A stretch of DNA of 64,000 nt from Marinobacter sp. BGYM27 (GCA_025153445.1 JANZNS010000003.1:248001-312000); one strand, 5' to 3'. Counted from the stretch's first letter, positions 18,012-27,076 are shown. Notes: generated from the sequence alone by a model not told the origin. A program made the numbers and translations.

Positions 18012-18666
18012 ATTCCCCTCCTTTTTCCAGCCCGCGCTGGTAAGCCGGCAGCGCCTGGAAACGTTTAACATAGTTGCGGATCGCCGGCCGGTTGCGACCT
18101 ACAATGCCACGGGCCAGTGATGCCTCCAGCGGAAAACTCATCTGAATATCCGCCGCGCTCATTTTATCGCCCAGAAACCACTCGTTTTTGGCAAGGTGGG
18201 CTTCAACGAAATCCATGTGGGTCTTGATTCGGGGACTGATAAACGAGCTCATCGTTTTGTCTGCAATACCCTTGGCGACGGGTTTAATAAGAAACGGCAT
18301 CGGATTCGTTTTGATTTTCTCGAACACCAACTTCAGCAACAGCGGCGGCATCAGCGATCCTTCAGCGTAATGCAGCCAGTACGCATGATCGATCCACTGT
18401 TGAGTACCGGGAGCCGGCAACCACTCGCCTTTGCCATAAGTATGGGCCAGGTAATCCACAATTGCTCCGGACTCCGCAATCGTCAGGTCGCCATCGGTAA
18501 TAACCGGAGATTTACCCAATGGATGGACCTCCCGAAGGCTGTCCGGCGCCTGCATCGTCTTGGGATCACGCTCATAACGTTTAATCTCATAGGGCACTTC
18601 GAGCTCCTCCAGCATCCACAAAATCCGTTGTGAGCGGGAGTTATTCAGGTGATGAACCGTGATCAT
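17998..18666 (-). CDS. Glutathione S-transferase family protein
   Basis: Cytosolic GST of 222 aa. The N-terminal thioredoxin-like domain (residues 1-80) starts MITVHHLNNSRSQRILWMLE, where Ser10 or Ser12 is the likely catalytic residue, and contains GKSPVITDGDLTIAESGAIV, the conserved cis-Pro and glutathione-contact Glu-Ser pair. The helical domain at about 90-215 includes WFLGDKMSAADIQMSFPLEA. ATG 18666 follows GGAGACAATC. Close to GstB-like proteins; substrate unknown. Co-directional and overlapping with the lipoprotein gene. Confidence 0.9.
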   Translation of the reverse strand: MITVHHLNNSRSQRILWMLEELEVPYEIKRYERDPKTMQAPDSLREVHPLGKSPVITDGDLTIAESGAIVDYLAHTYGKGEWLPAPGTQQWIDHAYWLHYAEGSLMPPLLLKLVFEKIKTNPMPFLIKPVAKGIADKTMSSFISPRIKTHMDFVEAHLAKNEWFLGDKMSAADIQMSFPLEASLARGIVGRNRPAIRNYVKRFQALPAYQRGLEKGGEYAFA

Positions 18667-18785
18667 GATTGTCTCCATTTGAATTTCAATACGAATTCGG
18701 CTGGTGGGTTCTTTCGAACCGCGACCGCTTTCAGATCACCGCATCCAGAAAATAGTCCCCTTACCCGCGACCCGATGCCACCTGC

Positions 18786-19652
18786 TCACGCGCCACGCCG
18801 GGCAGCAATCACCAGGCCAATGCCACCCAGAATCGTGAAAGACGACACGACCAGCCGCATTGTCACTGGCTCTGATACCAGCAACACACCGAGCACCGAA
18901 GCAATAACCGGCACTGACAACTGGACGGTCGCGGCGGTCGTGGCAGTGATAGCGGGCAGAATACGGTACCAAAGCACATAGCCCAACCCCGAAGCCAGCG
19001 CGCCTGACCCCACCGCAAGCAAAACACCGTTCAAACTGGCGTGCCAACCGGACATCGTAAGCAACCAGACCAGTACAGCAAGAGGCAATGCCCAAAGGAA
19101 GTTTTCGGCGGACGCCTGTATCGGGCTGGAAACACCTTTGCCCCGAAGCGAATAAACACCCCAGGCGACCCCTGACAGGGCCATCAGCACCGCGCCCTTT
19201 AGTGGTGGCGCCGTTACTCCGGGGGAAACCAGATAACACAGCCCGGCGATTGCCAGCGCTGACCCGACCCACTGTACCGGAGAAGGCCGTTCACCTTTAG
19301 CGACGCCCCACCCCACCATCGTCAACTGCACCATGCCAAACAGGATCAAGGCCCCGGTTCCGGTATGCAACGACACATAAGCAAAGGAGAAACACAGTGC
19401 ATACACCACCAGCATGACACCGGACAACCACTGTCGCGGGCGAGACTCAGCAGCACCTGATGAAGAGCGGCGATTAAACCGGACAATCATCCAGAGCATA
19501 AGCGCCCCGGATGCCAGCCGGATCAGTGTATAGCTTCCCGGATCAATTGCCTCCGAGCCCAGTGCTAGTCGGCCCAGCACTGAGTTGGAGGCGAACGCCA
19601 GCATTGCCAGGGTGATCAATAGCAACAGGCGGGCATCAAACCTTTCCGTCAC
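18786..19652 (-). CDS. EamA/DMT family transporter
   Basis: Ten-helix inner-membrane permease of 288 aa with two EamA repeats. The first begins LLLLITLAMLAFASNSVLGR; the second contains GAVLMALSGVAWGVYSLRGK and ends LGGIGLVIAARRGA. GTG 19652 is chosen because AAGGAGATCAA lies directly upstream; the frame extends to 19712 without a ribosome site. Members export amino acids or other metabolites; nothing fixes the substrate. It follows dadA by 92 bp on the same strand. Confidence 0.85.
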   Translation of the reverse strand: MTERFDARLLLLITLAMLAFASNSVLGRLALGSEAIDPGSYTLIRLASGALMLWMIVRFNRRSSSGAAESRPRQWLSGVMLVVYALCFSFAYVSLHTGTGALILFGMVQLTMVGWGVAKGERPSPVQWVGSALAIAGLCYLVSPGVTAPPLKGAVLMALSGVAWGVYSLRGKGVSSPIQASAENFLWALPLAVLVWLLTMSGWHASLNGVLLAVGSGALASGLGYVLWYRILPAITATTAATVQLSVPVIASVLGVLLVSEPVTMRLVVSSFTILGGIGLVIAARRGA

Positions 19653-19744
19653 TTGATCTCCTTGGAACGTCCGAAAAAGCGGATGAACAATGGGAAGGCA
19701 GACCGCCGACAATACAACGGATTCGCCGAAGGTTTGCTCATTGA

Positions 19745-20998
19745 TTAAAGTCCGGTGAAAGCAAAATCAACTTCCGGCTTGCGCCCGGAAATGATATCGG
19801 TGAGGCCGGCAGCCGAGCCACAGGAGTGCGTCCAGCCCAAGGTACCGTGACCGGTATTGAGGAAGAGATTGCGATAGCGGGTCCGCCCCACGTAGGGCAC
19901 GTTGGAAGGCGTTGTCGGTCGCAACCCCGTCCAGAATGATGCCTGATCCCAGTGGCCACCTTCCGGCATCAGCTCGGCGCTGCGACGCACAATCGCCTGA
20001 CAACGCTTGATGTTCAGGTCACGACTGTACCCCGTCAGCTCCGCGGTGCCCGCAACCCGCAAGCGGTCTCCCAGACGCGAATACACCAGCTTGTACTGGT
20101 CATCAGTAAGACTGACTTTGAATGCGGCCGCCTCATCTTTAACGGGCACCGTAATGGAATACCCTTTGGCCGGGTAAATGCGCAAGCCAATGCCCAACGG
20201 CTTTGCCACGATCGGGCTATAGCTTCCCAGGCTGAGCACATAGCTATCAGCTCTCAACGTGGTATGGGCACCGTTATTGACAGTATGCACGCCGGTAATT
20301 TCACTGGCATTCCTCTCAATGCCGACCACCTCGGTGTTATAGAGGAAAGTGACACCTGCCGCTTCCGCTTTGGCAGCGAGTTCCTGGGTGAACTTGCAGG
20401 CGTCGCCAGATTCGTCTTCAGCGGTATAGGTCGCTCCGACAATACGGTGTCGGGCGGGAGCCAGAGCAGGCTCAAGTTCGATTGCCTTCTCAGTGCTGAT
20501 AACTTCCCGCTGGCATCCCAGCTCACACATGATACGAGTGGGTTCAAGCGCGCCGTCAAACTCTTTTTGATCGGTATAGAAGTGCAGGATGCCCTTCTCA
20601 AGCTGGTCATAGTGCAGGCCGGTTTCCTTTCGCAGCGCCTGCAGTTTTGCCCGACTGTAAGTGCCAATATTCACCATCTGGCGAATGTTGTAGCGGGTAC
20701 GCTCAGGCGTACACTCACGCAGGAAACTCAGGCCCCAGAGCCATTGCGCCGGATCCATACGCAAGTGAAACAGAAGCGGCGCTTCTGGCTGGTTCAGCCA
20801 TTTCAAAACTTTCAGCGGAGCGGACGGATTGGCCCAGGGTTCCGCGTGGGATACCGAAACCTGCCCACCGTTGGCATAACTGGTTTCCAGTGCCGCACGG
20901 GACTGCCGCTCTATGACCGTCACGTCATGCCCGGCCTGCTTCAGGAACCATGCGGTTGTTGTGCCCACAACACCGGCCCCCAGAACCAGAATATGCAT
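19745..20998 (-). CDS. dadA: D-amino acid dehydrogenase
   Basis: FAD-dependent D-amino acid dehydrogenase (small subunit type), 417 aa, the standard DadA length. It deaminates D-amino acids to keto acids and feeds electrons to the respiratory chain at the inner membrane. The Rossmann FAD motif GAGVVGTTTAWFLKQAGHDV lies at residues 7-26. Other DadA blocks are YANGGQVSVSHAEPWANP, LRIYPAKGYSITVPV, GLRPTTPSNVPYVG and the C-terminal NTGHGTLGWTHSCGSAAGL. ATG 20998 follows AAAGGAG. The usual partner racemase dadX is not adjacent. Confidence 0.95.
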   Translation of the reverse strand: MHILVLGAGVVGTTTAWFLKQAGHDVTVIERQSRAALETSYANGGQVSVSHAEPWANPSAPLKVLKWLNQPEAPLLFHLRMDPAQWLWGLSFLRECTPERTRYNIRQMVNIGTYSRAKLQALRKETGLHYDQLEKGILHFYTDQKEFDGALEPTRIMCELGCQREVISTEKAIELEPALAPARHRIVGATYTAEDESGDACKFTQELAAKAEAAGVTFLYNTEVVGIERNASEITGVHTVNNGAHTTLRADSYVLSLGSYSPIVAKPLGIGLRIYPAKGYSITVPVKDEAAAFKVSLTDDQYKLVYSRLGDRLRVAGTAELTGYSRDLNIKRCQAIVRRSAELMPEGGHWDQASFWTGLRPTTPSNVPYVGRTRYRNLFLNTGHGTLGWTHSCGSAAGLTDIISGRKPEVDFAFTGL

Positions 20999-21090
20999 CA
21001 GACCACTCCTTTAACGAAAAGATTGTTTGATTCGCCGGCTAATCCTAACGGCTAACCCGCATCAGCACTCAACTCCGAGCTCAGCAAAAA

Positions 21091-21858
21091 CTATTCCACT
21101 GATTTTTGCTGTGCCGGCTTGCGATGCTTCCGGTAGATTGTCCGAACCCAATCCATGACAGGGCGATCTTCAAAAGCGGCACAAAATTCAGTGAATGCTT
21201 CAGGCATTTCAACGGGGGGTTGAAACGGCGCTTCCGGCGGCTGTGCCAGCGGCGCCAAAAGTGCAGCAGCCGTCAGATCCGCAACCGTGAACCGGTCACC
21301 CACCAGATACGCGGCGTCTTTGAGCCTGGCATCGAGCCGATCCAGAGCCTCGTTCAAACGCACCAGGCTGCTGTCGTAGCCCCGCTGGTTGATCCTCATG
21401 CCTTCCTTCATCGCCCGAATAACCATGGGCTGACTGGTGCGGAATGCCATTCGGCCGACGGCCCCCTGACCTCGTGTCAGTATTTCAAACATCAGCCGGG
21501 TGTTGTCAATCAGATGAAAGTAGGCTGTGCGCCTCAGGTGCGGGCCAATCTCCCGATCAGCAAACGCGGCCCATTCCAGTGCATCTTCAAATTCGCTGTC
21601 GTCCACCGGATACAAAGCGGGCGCTGACGGCAGTCGTTCTTCCAGCGTTTGAATAATGACATCTGATCCCGCGATATACCGATTGTCCATTTTCAGAACC
21701 GGCACCTTGTTCTGGCGGGTACGGCGAAAGATGACGGGCAAATGAAAGAGCGGAAGCAGATCGCGCGTCGTGTAATCAATGTGTTTGAAATCGAGCGCCC
21801 AGCGCACTTTTTCACAGTAAGGTGAAACGGGAAACTGATAGAGCGTGGGGTGCGGCAT
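21091..21858 (-). CDS. Glutathione S-transferase-like protein
   Basis: GST-like protein of 255 aa, longer than the usual about 220. The thioredoxin-like domain at residues 1-78 carries SPYCEKVRWALDFK, with Cys15 in the position of a redox GST cysteine, and NKVPVLKMDNRYIAGSDVII. The helical domain is extended and contains LKDAAYLVGDRFTVADLTAA. ATG 21858 (MPHPTLYQF) follows AGGA with 9-nt spacing; the TTG three codons upstream is rejected. Substrate unknown; about 90 bp downstream of it lies dadA on the same strand. Confidence 0.84.
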   Translation of the reverse strand: MPHPTLYQFPVSPYCEKVRWALDFKHIDYTTRDLLPLFHLPVIFRRTRQNKVPVLKMDNRYIAGSDVIIQTLEERLPSAPALYPVDDSEFEDALEWAAFADREIGPHLRRTAYFHLIDNTRLMFEILTRGQGAVGRMAFRTSQPMVIRAMKEGMRINQRGYDSSLVRLNEALDRLDARLKDAAYLVGDRFTVADLTAAALLAPLAQPPEAPFQPPVEMPEAFTEFCAAFEDRPVMDWVRTIYRKHRKPAQQKSVE

Positions 21859-21921
21859 AAATGGCAATCCTGTTGATGTTCTCTTTACGGCGCACGCGTC
21901 TGCTGCGTTATGAGGCGAGCG

Positions 21922-22284
21922 TCAGCCTCCTGCCTTTTTTACAGTCCAGCCTTTCTGTTGAAGCAAGGGGAGCAGGAGGTCCCGGTGATCGCCCTGAATC
22001 TCCACCACACCGTCCTTGACGGTACCGCCAGTGCCGCATTTTGCCTTCAGGGTTTTAGCGTATGCCTTGAGTTCTTTCTCGGCTAACGGAATTCCGGTTA
22101 TCAGGGTTACGCCCTTGCCTTTTCGGCCCTTGGTTTCCCTGCTGAGCCGCACTACACCGTCACCCGTTGCAGGCGCACTGTTTTTGCATTCACATGCGGT
22201 GACAGGCTGACGACAGCCCGGGCACATTCGCCCTTGCTCGGTCGAAAATACCAGCCCGCCTTCGTGTTTGTTCTTCACTGCCAA
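21922..22284 (-). CDS. yciH: YciH/SUI1-family translation factor
   Basis: eIF1/SUI1-fold protein of 120 aa; E. coli YciH influences initiation fidelity at the ribosome. The SUI1 domain at about residues 43-118 contains VRLSRETKGRKGKGVTLITG, CGTGGTVKDGVVEIQGDHRD and the terminal WTVKKAGG. An N-terminal CPGCRQPVTACEC knuckle could bind a metal; such a segment is absent from the E. coli protein as I recall it. The neighbours downstream are unrelated. Confidence 0.92.
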   Translation of the reverse strand: MAVKNKHEGGLVFSTEQGRMCPGCRQPVTACECKNSAPATGDGVVRLSRETKGRKGKGVTLITGIPLAEKELKAYAKTLKAKCGTGGTVKDGVVEIQGDHRDLLLPLLQQKGWTVKKAGG

Positions 22285-22317
22285 ACTCCCGATATGTCAG
22301 TCATTTCCAGGCTGATG

Positions 22318-22668
22318 TCAGGATCCGATAAACCAGAACAGGAACGCCATGAAAAATCCGCGGCGATAACGTTGATCCGCAAGCTCTGTCAGGTGCGCCG
22401 GACCGCTGGTATCGCGGGATGCCAGTCCCGGCGCGATGGAGTCATCCACCAGGTCAGAACGGTCTTCATTCAGAATCGATTCTGCCCGCTGACAGTAGGC
22501 TTCGTCGACCTGAAGGCGAACCCCGCCCATGGCATCGCTGTACAGCCATTGCATATTGATAGTGTGCTCATCCATGACAAGGGCATCAATACCTTCGGAT
22601 TCCAGCCGTGCCCGAGCCACATGAGCTTCGAAAGGTAAGCTATAGCGTGCGATTGTCACCCAACTCAT
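22318..22668 (-). CDS. DUF2007 family protein
   Basis: Protein of 116 aa. The N-terminal DUF2007 (putative signal-transducing protein) domain spans about residues 1-68: MSWVTIARYSLPFEAHVARA, LESEGIDALVMDEHTINMQ and MGGVRLQVDEAYCQRAESIL. A variable linker leads to a hydrophobic C-terminus (FFMAFLFWFIGS). Function unknown. AGGTGGCGAT precedes ATG 22668; the frame continues upstream to 22791 but that part overlaps the next gene and has no ribosome site. Confidence 0.78.
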   Translation of the reverse strand: MSWVTIARYSLPFEAHVARARLESEGIDALVMDEHTINMQWLYSDAMGGVRLQVDEAYCQRAESILNEDRSDLVDDSIAPGLASRDTSGPAHLTELADQRYRRGFFMAFLFWFIGS

Positions 22669-22744
22669 ATCGCCACCTGCCTGTCCGTTGTGAGAAAGAC
22701 TCCCAAGGCTTGCAGAACCGCCAACCAACTTATTGAGCGCCGCT

Positions 22745-23299
22745 TTACAACGGCGGGTACTTCTCAAACATAGCCGCAACGACTTCATCAATTAATTCGC
22801 TACGCGCTTCCGGAGACTGTCTCTCGTTGAGGTAACGGCGACTGATACCACTCCAGATCACGCGTTCAGTCTGGCGATCGACAAGATCAACGACCAGCTT
22901 GCCTTCCTTGACCTGCCGAACTTCAGGCGCGGTGGATACACCAAAGCCAAAGTTCCCCCGGCCCAGGCCTAGCCCGTAGGTGAAACCGCTGGATTCCAGT
23001 TTTTCGGCATCTTCAACCCGGTAACTCACCAGCAGGTCCGCACTGTCTTGCGGTGCTTCCTGCATCGATTCCTGCTCCAGTTCGCGCTTGACAGCCGCCT
23101 CTACCCGGCCGCTATCAAGACTCATAAAATCGTTGCTGGCATCCTTCTCGGCGAAGGCCCAGGTCTTGTAACTGGCGAACGACGCAGATGAATCGTAATC
23201 GGTTGTCACTGAGCTGGCGCAACCTGTGAGCGCAACCACTCCCAGCAAAACAATCAACTGAAATGCGTGCTTTTGATACGCCATTGCTGCCCGAAACAT
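22745..23299 (-). CDS. DUF4136 lipoprotein
   Basis: Outer- or inner-membrane lipoprotein of 184 aa. Signal peptide LIVLLGVVALTGC gives a lipobox LTGC with the modified Cys at about residue 26. The DUF4136 region follows: TTDYDSSASFASYKTWAFAE, SADLLVSYRVEDAEKL, GKLVVDLVDRQTERVIWSGI and a closing ELIDEVVAAMFEKYPP. Function unknown across the family. GGGGAGAG precedes ATG 23299. Confidence 0.85.
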   Translation of the reverse strand: MFRAAMAYQKHAFQLIVLLGVVALTGCASSVTTDYDSSASFASYKTWAFAEKDASNDFMSLDSGRVEAAVKRELEQESMQEAPQDSADLLVSYRVEDAEKLESSGFTYGLGLGRGNFGFGVSTAPEVRQVKEGKLVVDLVDRQTERVIWSGISRRYLNERQSPEARSELIDEVVAAMFEKYPPL

Positions 23300-23412
23300 A
23301 AACTCTCCCCGAAAACTGAATTGGATCTCTTTAATCTTACACCAGAGCTGCGCTTTCCGACTGCTTACAAACCTGAAATACACGCCCGCTGGTCTAATGA
23401 CAGATACGAACG

Positions 23413-24018
23413 CTAGTGGGTTTCGGAGGCATCAATACCTTCAGCGTTACAGAATTCAAAGAAAGTGCCATGAACTTCTTCCGGTATCGCGACCGCCATC
23501 GTGACCTCTTCACCATAGTTCACGGTGACAACCTCCGCCTCATGCACTGAGCACCAGTGGCGCACCGGCTGTTCGCTGGCAAAGCCAAGGCGAAGCCGAA
23601 CGCTGCGGGTCTGTCGAAAGGTCTGACGGGGCACCTCTGACAAGACCGCCTCGGTAGCACCGGCGTAGGCACGAACCAGGCCACCGGCACCCAGTTTCAC
23701 TCCGCCAAAGTAGCGAATAACCACCACCATGACGTCCCCCATGTCCTTGTGTTGAATGACATTCAGAATGGGCTTTCCGGCGGTACCTGACGGCTCACCG
23801 TCATCATTCATCGCGGCTTGGGTAGCTGCCCCCGGACGACCAATCTGATAGGCCCAGCAATGGTGTCTTGCGTCTGGATAATCCAGCCTGGCCTGCGCCA
23901 GAAATGCCATCGCGTCCTCGCGACTGGAAACGGCCGTGACACGGGCAATGAAGCGACTCTTCTTGATTTCGATTTCGCGCTCAAGCGATGATGCGGGAAT
24001 GGGATAGTCTTTCTGCAT
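23413..24018 (-). CDS. yigZ: YigZ/IMPACT family protein
   Basis: Protein of 201 aa with the UPF0029 N-terminal domain at about residues 15-125: KKSRFIARVTAVSSREDAMA, ARHHCWAYQIG, NDDGEPSGTAGKPIL and VIRYFGGVKLGAGGLVRAYA. A ferredoxin-like C-terminal domain follows. The eukaryotic relative IMPACT inhibits GCN2; the bacterial role is unsettled. Start ATG 24018. Single gene, 28 bp after it reads toward the DUF4136 gene. Confidence 0.92.
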   Translation of the reverse strand: MQKDYPIPASSLEREIEIKKSRFIARVTAVSSREDAMAFLAQARLDYPDARHHCWAYQIGRPGAATQAAMNDDGEPSGTAGKPILNVIQHKDMGDVMVVVIRYFGGVKLGAGGLVRAYAGATEAVLSEVPRQTFRQTRSVRLRLGFASEQPVRHWCSVHEAEVVTVNYGEEVTMAVAIPEEVHGTFFEFCNAEGIDASETH

Positions 24019-24091
24019 AGCATCCTTGAAGTGATGGCTGCCAGTACGGCAATGACAGATTTCAGCTTAACAGCCCGAAGGAAAAACTGAC

Positions 24092-24292
24092 ATGCGCGGC
24101 ACCGATGACAACAACGATTCCGAAACTGAATACGACGAGGATTCAGGCCCTCAAGCCCCCGGTACCGCAGGTGAGGCTCGAATCGTCAAAGCCGGCTGCG
24201 GTATCCGGTTTGAAGAAGATCAGCTCAGTGACGGTATTGCTTTCGACGGTGTTAAAGCGCTCAAGCCGACTGTTCCCGAAGACGACGCCTAG
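24092..24292 (+). CDS. Small acidic protein, unrecognised
   Basis: Open frame of 66 aa, strongly acidic at both ends (DDNNDSETEYDEDSG, then PTVPEDDA), with one Cys (KAGCGIRFEEDQ). No signal or membrane segment. AAGGA stands 9 nt before ATG 24092, which supports translation. Its last codons overlap the end of the convergent sensor-kinase gene by 4 bp. No family recognised; divergent from yigZ with about 70 bp between. Confidence 0.45.
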   Translation: MRGTDDNNDSETEYDEDSGPQAPGTAGEARIVKAGCGIRFEEDQLSDGIAFDGVKALKPTVPEDDA

Positions 24293-25602
24293 ACAAACAG
24301 AGGCCAGGACAAGCGTACTTCCAATCCGCCCATGTCGCTGTTAACCGCATCAATCTGGCCATCGTGGGCCTGCATCATATCGCGGGAAATCGCCAGCCCC
24401 AGCCCCCAGCCCTGTCCGCCACGCGCCTGATCGGAACGGAAGAACGGCTCAAACAGGTTAACCAGATCCTCACTGGCCACTCCCGGCCCTTCATCCCGAA
24501 TGGTGCAGACCAGCGAGTGTGCTTCAACCGTCAGGTTCAGGTGGACCTTGTGCTCGGGTAGCGTGTGGTCCAGCGCGTTCTGCAGGACATTGTCCAGGGC
24601 CCGATAAATCAACCCGCTATCCCCCAGAACGGTTGCCTTGCGCGCGTCTTCATCCATCGTCAGCTGACAATCCACGCTGCGCTGCTCGGCGTAGTCAGCC
24701 GCGCCCTGCAGCACATCATTCAACACGCGGACAAAGCGCACCGGCTCGCGGGCAATTGCCTGGCCTTTTTCGCTCAGCCGATAAAGCGTCAGAATTTGCG
24801 ACGTCATGGCTTCAATGCGTTCATTTTGGCGCAGGATAGTGGCCATCAAATCGGCATCATGCCCGGCATCGCCCGCCAGTTCTATTGCCACCCGCTGGCG
24901 TGCCAGGGGCGTTCGAAGATCATGGGAAATGTCCCGCAGTAATTGCTGTTGCCGGGAAAGCAACGTGCAAAGCCGGTCTGTCATGGCATTGAACGCGCTG
25001 GCCAATGCTCCGATCTCATCACGGCGATTGGCCACAGCATCATCTACCCGCAACGACATGTCACCCACTGCTATAGCCTGAGCCGTCGCCTCGACTTTAC
25101 GCAGCGGCCGGCTGATGTGGCGCGCGATCCACCAGCACGCCAATGTAATCATCAGGAAGGTCATCGCCATCTCAAACGACCGAAGCATACGCGGGCCCAG
25201 CCATCCGCTGCTGTCTCCACGCTGCCAGATCATCATTCGATAGCCTGCCGGGGCATCAATTACTGCCGGACGCTGCGGCGGAAAACCATGACGCAGATGC
25301 TTGCCGAATCGTCCGGGTTTGGTGTTCTCCTGTTCATCGCTATCGACCAGTATCAGGTAAAGCGATTCACGCTCTCCGATCCGGTGCAGTATGTCGCGGG
25401 CACCGCGCCTGTCGCCAGATGCTTTCAGCTCAGCCGCCTGCCGGGCAACCTGTGCCAGATCGTCCCGCTGTTCAAGCTGGACCCGTTCCCGGCGTGACAG
25501 CTCATGAAGCGCCATGTTGCTGGCCACTACAGCAACCGCCATGGCAATCCATATAAGCAAAAAAATGCGCCAGAACAACGGCAATGTCAGCCTACGCTTC
25601 AT
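24289..25602 (-). CDS. cpxA: CpxA-like envelope-stress sensor histidine kinase
   Basis: Inner-membrane sensor kinase of 437 aa. Helix 1 spans residues 10-31 (WRIFLLIWIAMAVAVVASNM); a periplasmic sensor of about 110 residues follows; helix 2 lies near 145-165. HAMP begins at ARHISRPLRKVEATAQAIAV. The phosphoacceptor box is LLRDISHDLRTPLAR (His near residue 225). ATPase boxes are LDNVLQNALDH (N), IRDEGPGV (G1) and GQGWGLGLAI (G2). It is coupled to the response regulator by an ATGA overlap. The symbol rests on overall similarity plus the CpxP-like neighbour; another OmpR-type sensor cannot be excluded. Confidence 0.85.
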   Translation of the reverse strand: MKRRLTLPLFWRIFLLIWIAMAVAVVASNMALHELSRRERVQLEQRDDLAQVARQAAELKASGDRRGARDILHRIGERESLYLILVDSDEQENTKPGRFGKHLRHGFPPQRPAVIDAPAGYRMMIWQRGDSSGWLGPRMLRSFEMAMTFLMITLACWWIARHISRPLRKVEATAQAIAVGDMSLRVDDAVANRRDEIGALASAFNAMTDRLCTLLSRQQQLLRDISHDLRTPLARQRVAIELAGDAGHDADLMATILRQNERIEAMTSQILTLYRLSEKGQAIAREPVRFVRVLNDVLQGAADYAEQRSVDCQLTMDEDARKATVLGDSGLIYRALDNVLQNALDHTLPEHKVHLNLTVEAHSLVCTIRDEGPGVASEDLVNLFEPFFRSDQARGGQGWGLGLAISRDMMQAHDGQIDAVNSDMGGLEVRLSWPLFV

Positions 25603-26285
25603 ACCGGGCTCCGGTAGCTGTAACCGAGCCCGCGAACGGTCTCGATACGTGAGTTATCGCCAGCATCCAGCTTACGTCGCAAATTACTGACGTGCATATC
25701 CAGCGTTCGGTCATGGGGGGTCAGCCGCCGGCCGAGCGCCCACTGCATCAAATCCGTTTTGCGTACAACGGTGCCGGCACGACTGAGCAGCACCTGAAGA
25801 ATCTCGTATTCGGTTGCCGTCAGCTCAACAGGCTGGTCATTCTGAAACACCCGGCGCTGCTCTGCCTCAATACGCAAATCACCCACGATCTGGGATTTCT
25901 CGATGTCCGACTCCTGATCCCAGGCCACCCGGCGCAATGTCGCCTGAATCCTTGCCACCAGCTCCCGCGGATTGCAGGGCTTGGGAATATAGTCATCGGC
26001 CCCGACTTCAAAGCCGACAATGCGATCAGTTTCCTCGCCCCTCGCTGTCAACAGGATGACCGGCAGACGGGTTTTGGCCCGCAGCCGGCGCAGCACATCA
26101 AGGCCGTTGATATCCGGCAACATGATATCCAGCACGACCATATCGACCAGCTCGTCCTGGGCCAACGCGAGGCCATCTTCACCGTTGGCCGCTTCGCGCA
26201 CCACAAACCCCTGACTGACCAGGTAACGGGTCAGCAGGCTGCGTAATTCGTCATCATCTTCCACCAGCAGAATACGATCCTGCAT
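25599..26285 (-). CDS. cpxR: CpxR-like OmpR-family response regulator
   Basis: Transcription factor of 228 aa. Receiver domain at residues 1-118 with ILLVEDDDE, phosphorylatable Asp52 (VVLDIMLPDINGLD), ILLTARG and YIPKPCN. Winged-helix DNA-binding domain at about 130-226 (VELTATEYEILQVLLSRAGT, MHVSNLRRKLDA, TVRGLGYSY). ATG 26285 (MQDRIL) follows GGGAG; the longer frame to 26348 is rejected. First gene of a two-gene operon and divergent from a CpxP/Spy-like gene, as in the E. coli cpx locus. Confidence 0.87.
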   Translation of the reverse strand: MQDRILLVEDDDELRSLLTRYLVSQGFVVREAANGEDGLALAQDELVDMVVLDIMLPDINGLDVLRRLRAKTRLPVILLTARGEETDRIVGFEVGADDYIPKPCNPRELVARIQATLRRVAWDQESDIEKSQIVGDLRIEAEQRRVFQNDQPVELTATEYEILQVLLSRAGTVVRKTDLMQWALGRRLTPHDRTLDMHVSNLRRKLDAGDNSRIETVRGLGYSYRSPV

Positions 26286-26356
26286 GCAGGTACTCCCACG
26301 GCAATTCGTTAAATCGGAGTCAAGTTTATCACGCCCGATTTCAGGCACTTCCAGCC

Positions 26357-26372
26357 TTTACCTAACCTTTAC
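26357..26372. promoter_or_regulatory. CpxR-box-like direct repeat
   Basis: TTTAC-CTAACC-TTTAC on the plus strand reads GTAAA-N6-GTAAA on the minus strand. The known CpxR site is a tandem GTAAA pair with about five bases between, one helical turn apart. It lies in the divergent gap, 72 bp from cpxR and 102 bp from the cpxP-like gene. Confidence 0.6.
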
Positions 26373-26473
26373 ACAGCGCTGACAGAACCTGACACAACAC
26401 AGCGTAGTCTGAATCTCGAAGCAAGACAGTCCGAACATCATCGGCTGCATCCTGATAAACAACGGAGATCATT

Positions 26474-26983
26474 ATGAAAGCAATTTCTCGCCATAAACTG
26501 ATTCTGCCAATGGCCCTCGCAGCCTCCCTTCTGGCCAGCCCGCTGGCATGGTCAGGAGATCACGAAAACTGCGACAAGGAGCCTCGCCATGGCAAGCACG
26601 ATCAGCGCGATCGTAAAGAAATGATGGAGCATCGCTTTGATCATATGGCCGAGCGCCTGAACCTGACTGAAAAACAGCGTGATGAGATGCGTGCGATCTT
26701 CAAGAAAGGCCATGAGGAGCGCAAAGCACAATTCGAGAAGCGGCGAGAAGACCGACCTGAAATGCTCAGTGGTGATCCGGCCAGCAGTGATTTCAAATCT
26801 CAGGTCGCGGCTGCAGCAGACAAGGCAGCTGAATCAGCTCGCGATCGTGTTCAGGCGAAAGCTGACGCCTATGCTGCGATTTACGAGGTTCTGAACGCCG
26901 AGCAGCGCGAAACCTGGGCCAAAATGCAGGCCGAACGCAAGGAAAGAAAAGGTGACCGTGACCATGGCCCACGCCACGATTAA
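26474..26983 (+). CDS. CpxP/Spy-like periplasmic protein
   Basis: Periplasmic protein of 169 aa. Signal peptide at residues 1-27 (LILPMALAASLLASPLAWS). The mature protein is highly charged and helical, with a His/Asp/Lys-rich N-terminal stretch that might bind metal. It has two LTxxQ-type motifs, LNLTEKQRDEM (about residue 62) and LNAEQRETW (about 140). In E. coli CpxP inhibits CpxA and Spy is a chaperone. Divergence from cpxRA fits feedback control. GGAG precedes ATG 26474. Confidence 0.82.
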   Translation: MKAISRHKLILPMALAASLLASPLAWSGDHENCDKEPRHGKHDQRDRKEMMEHRFDHMAERLNLTEKQRDEMRAIFKKGHEERKAQFEKRREDRPEMLSGDPASSDFKSQVAAAADKAAESARDRVQAKADAYAAIYEVLNAEQRETWAKMQAERKERKGDRDHGPRHD

Positions 26984-27076
26984 TGGTGTGCTTTCATTTC
27001 CGGGCGTGAACGATATCGGCTGAATAGCGTATGGTTATACCTCCTGCTCATTCAAGAAGGCTGCGTATAACCTGCC

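Noticed and set aside
19952-21055. 367-codon open frame on the plus strand
   Set aside because: Antisense to dadA, with low-complexity translation and no family resemblance.
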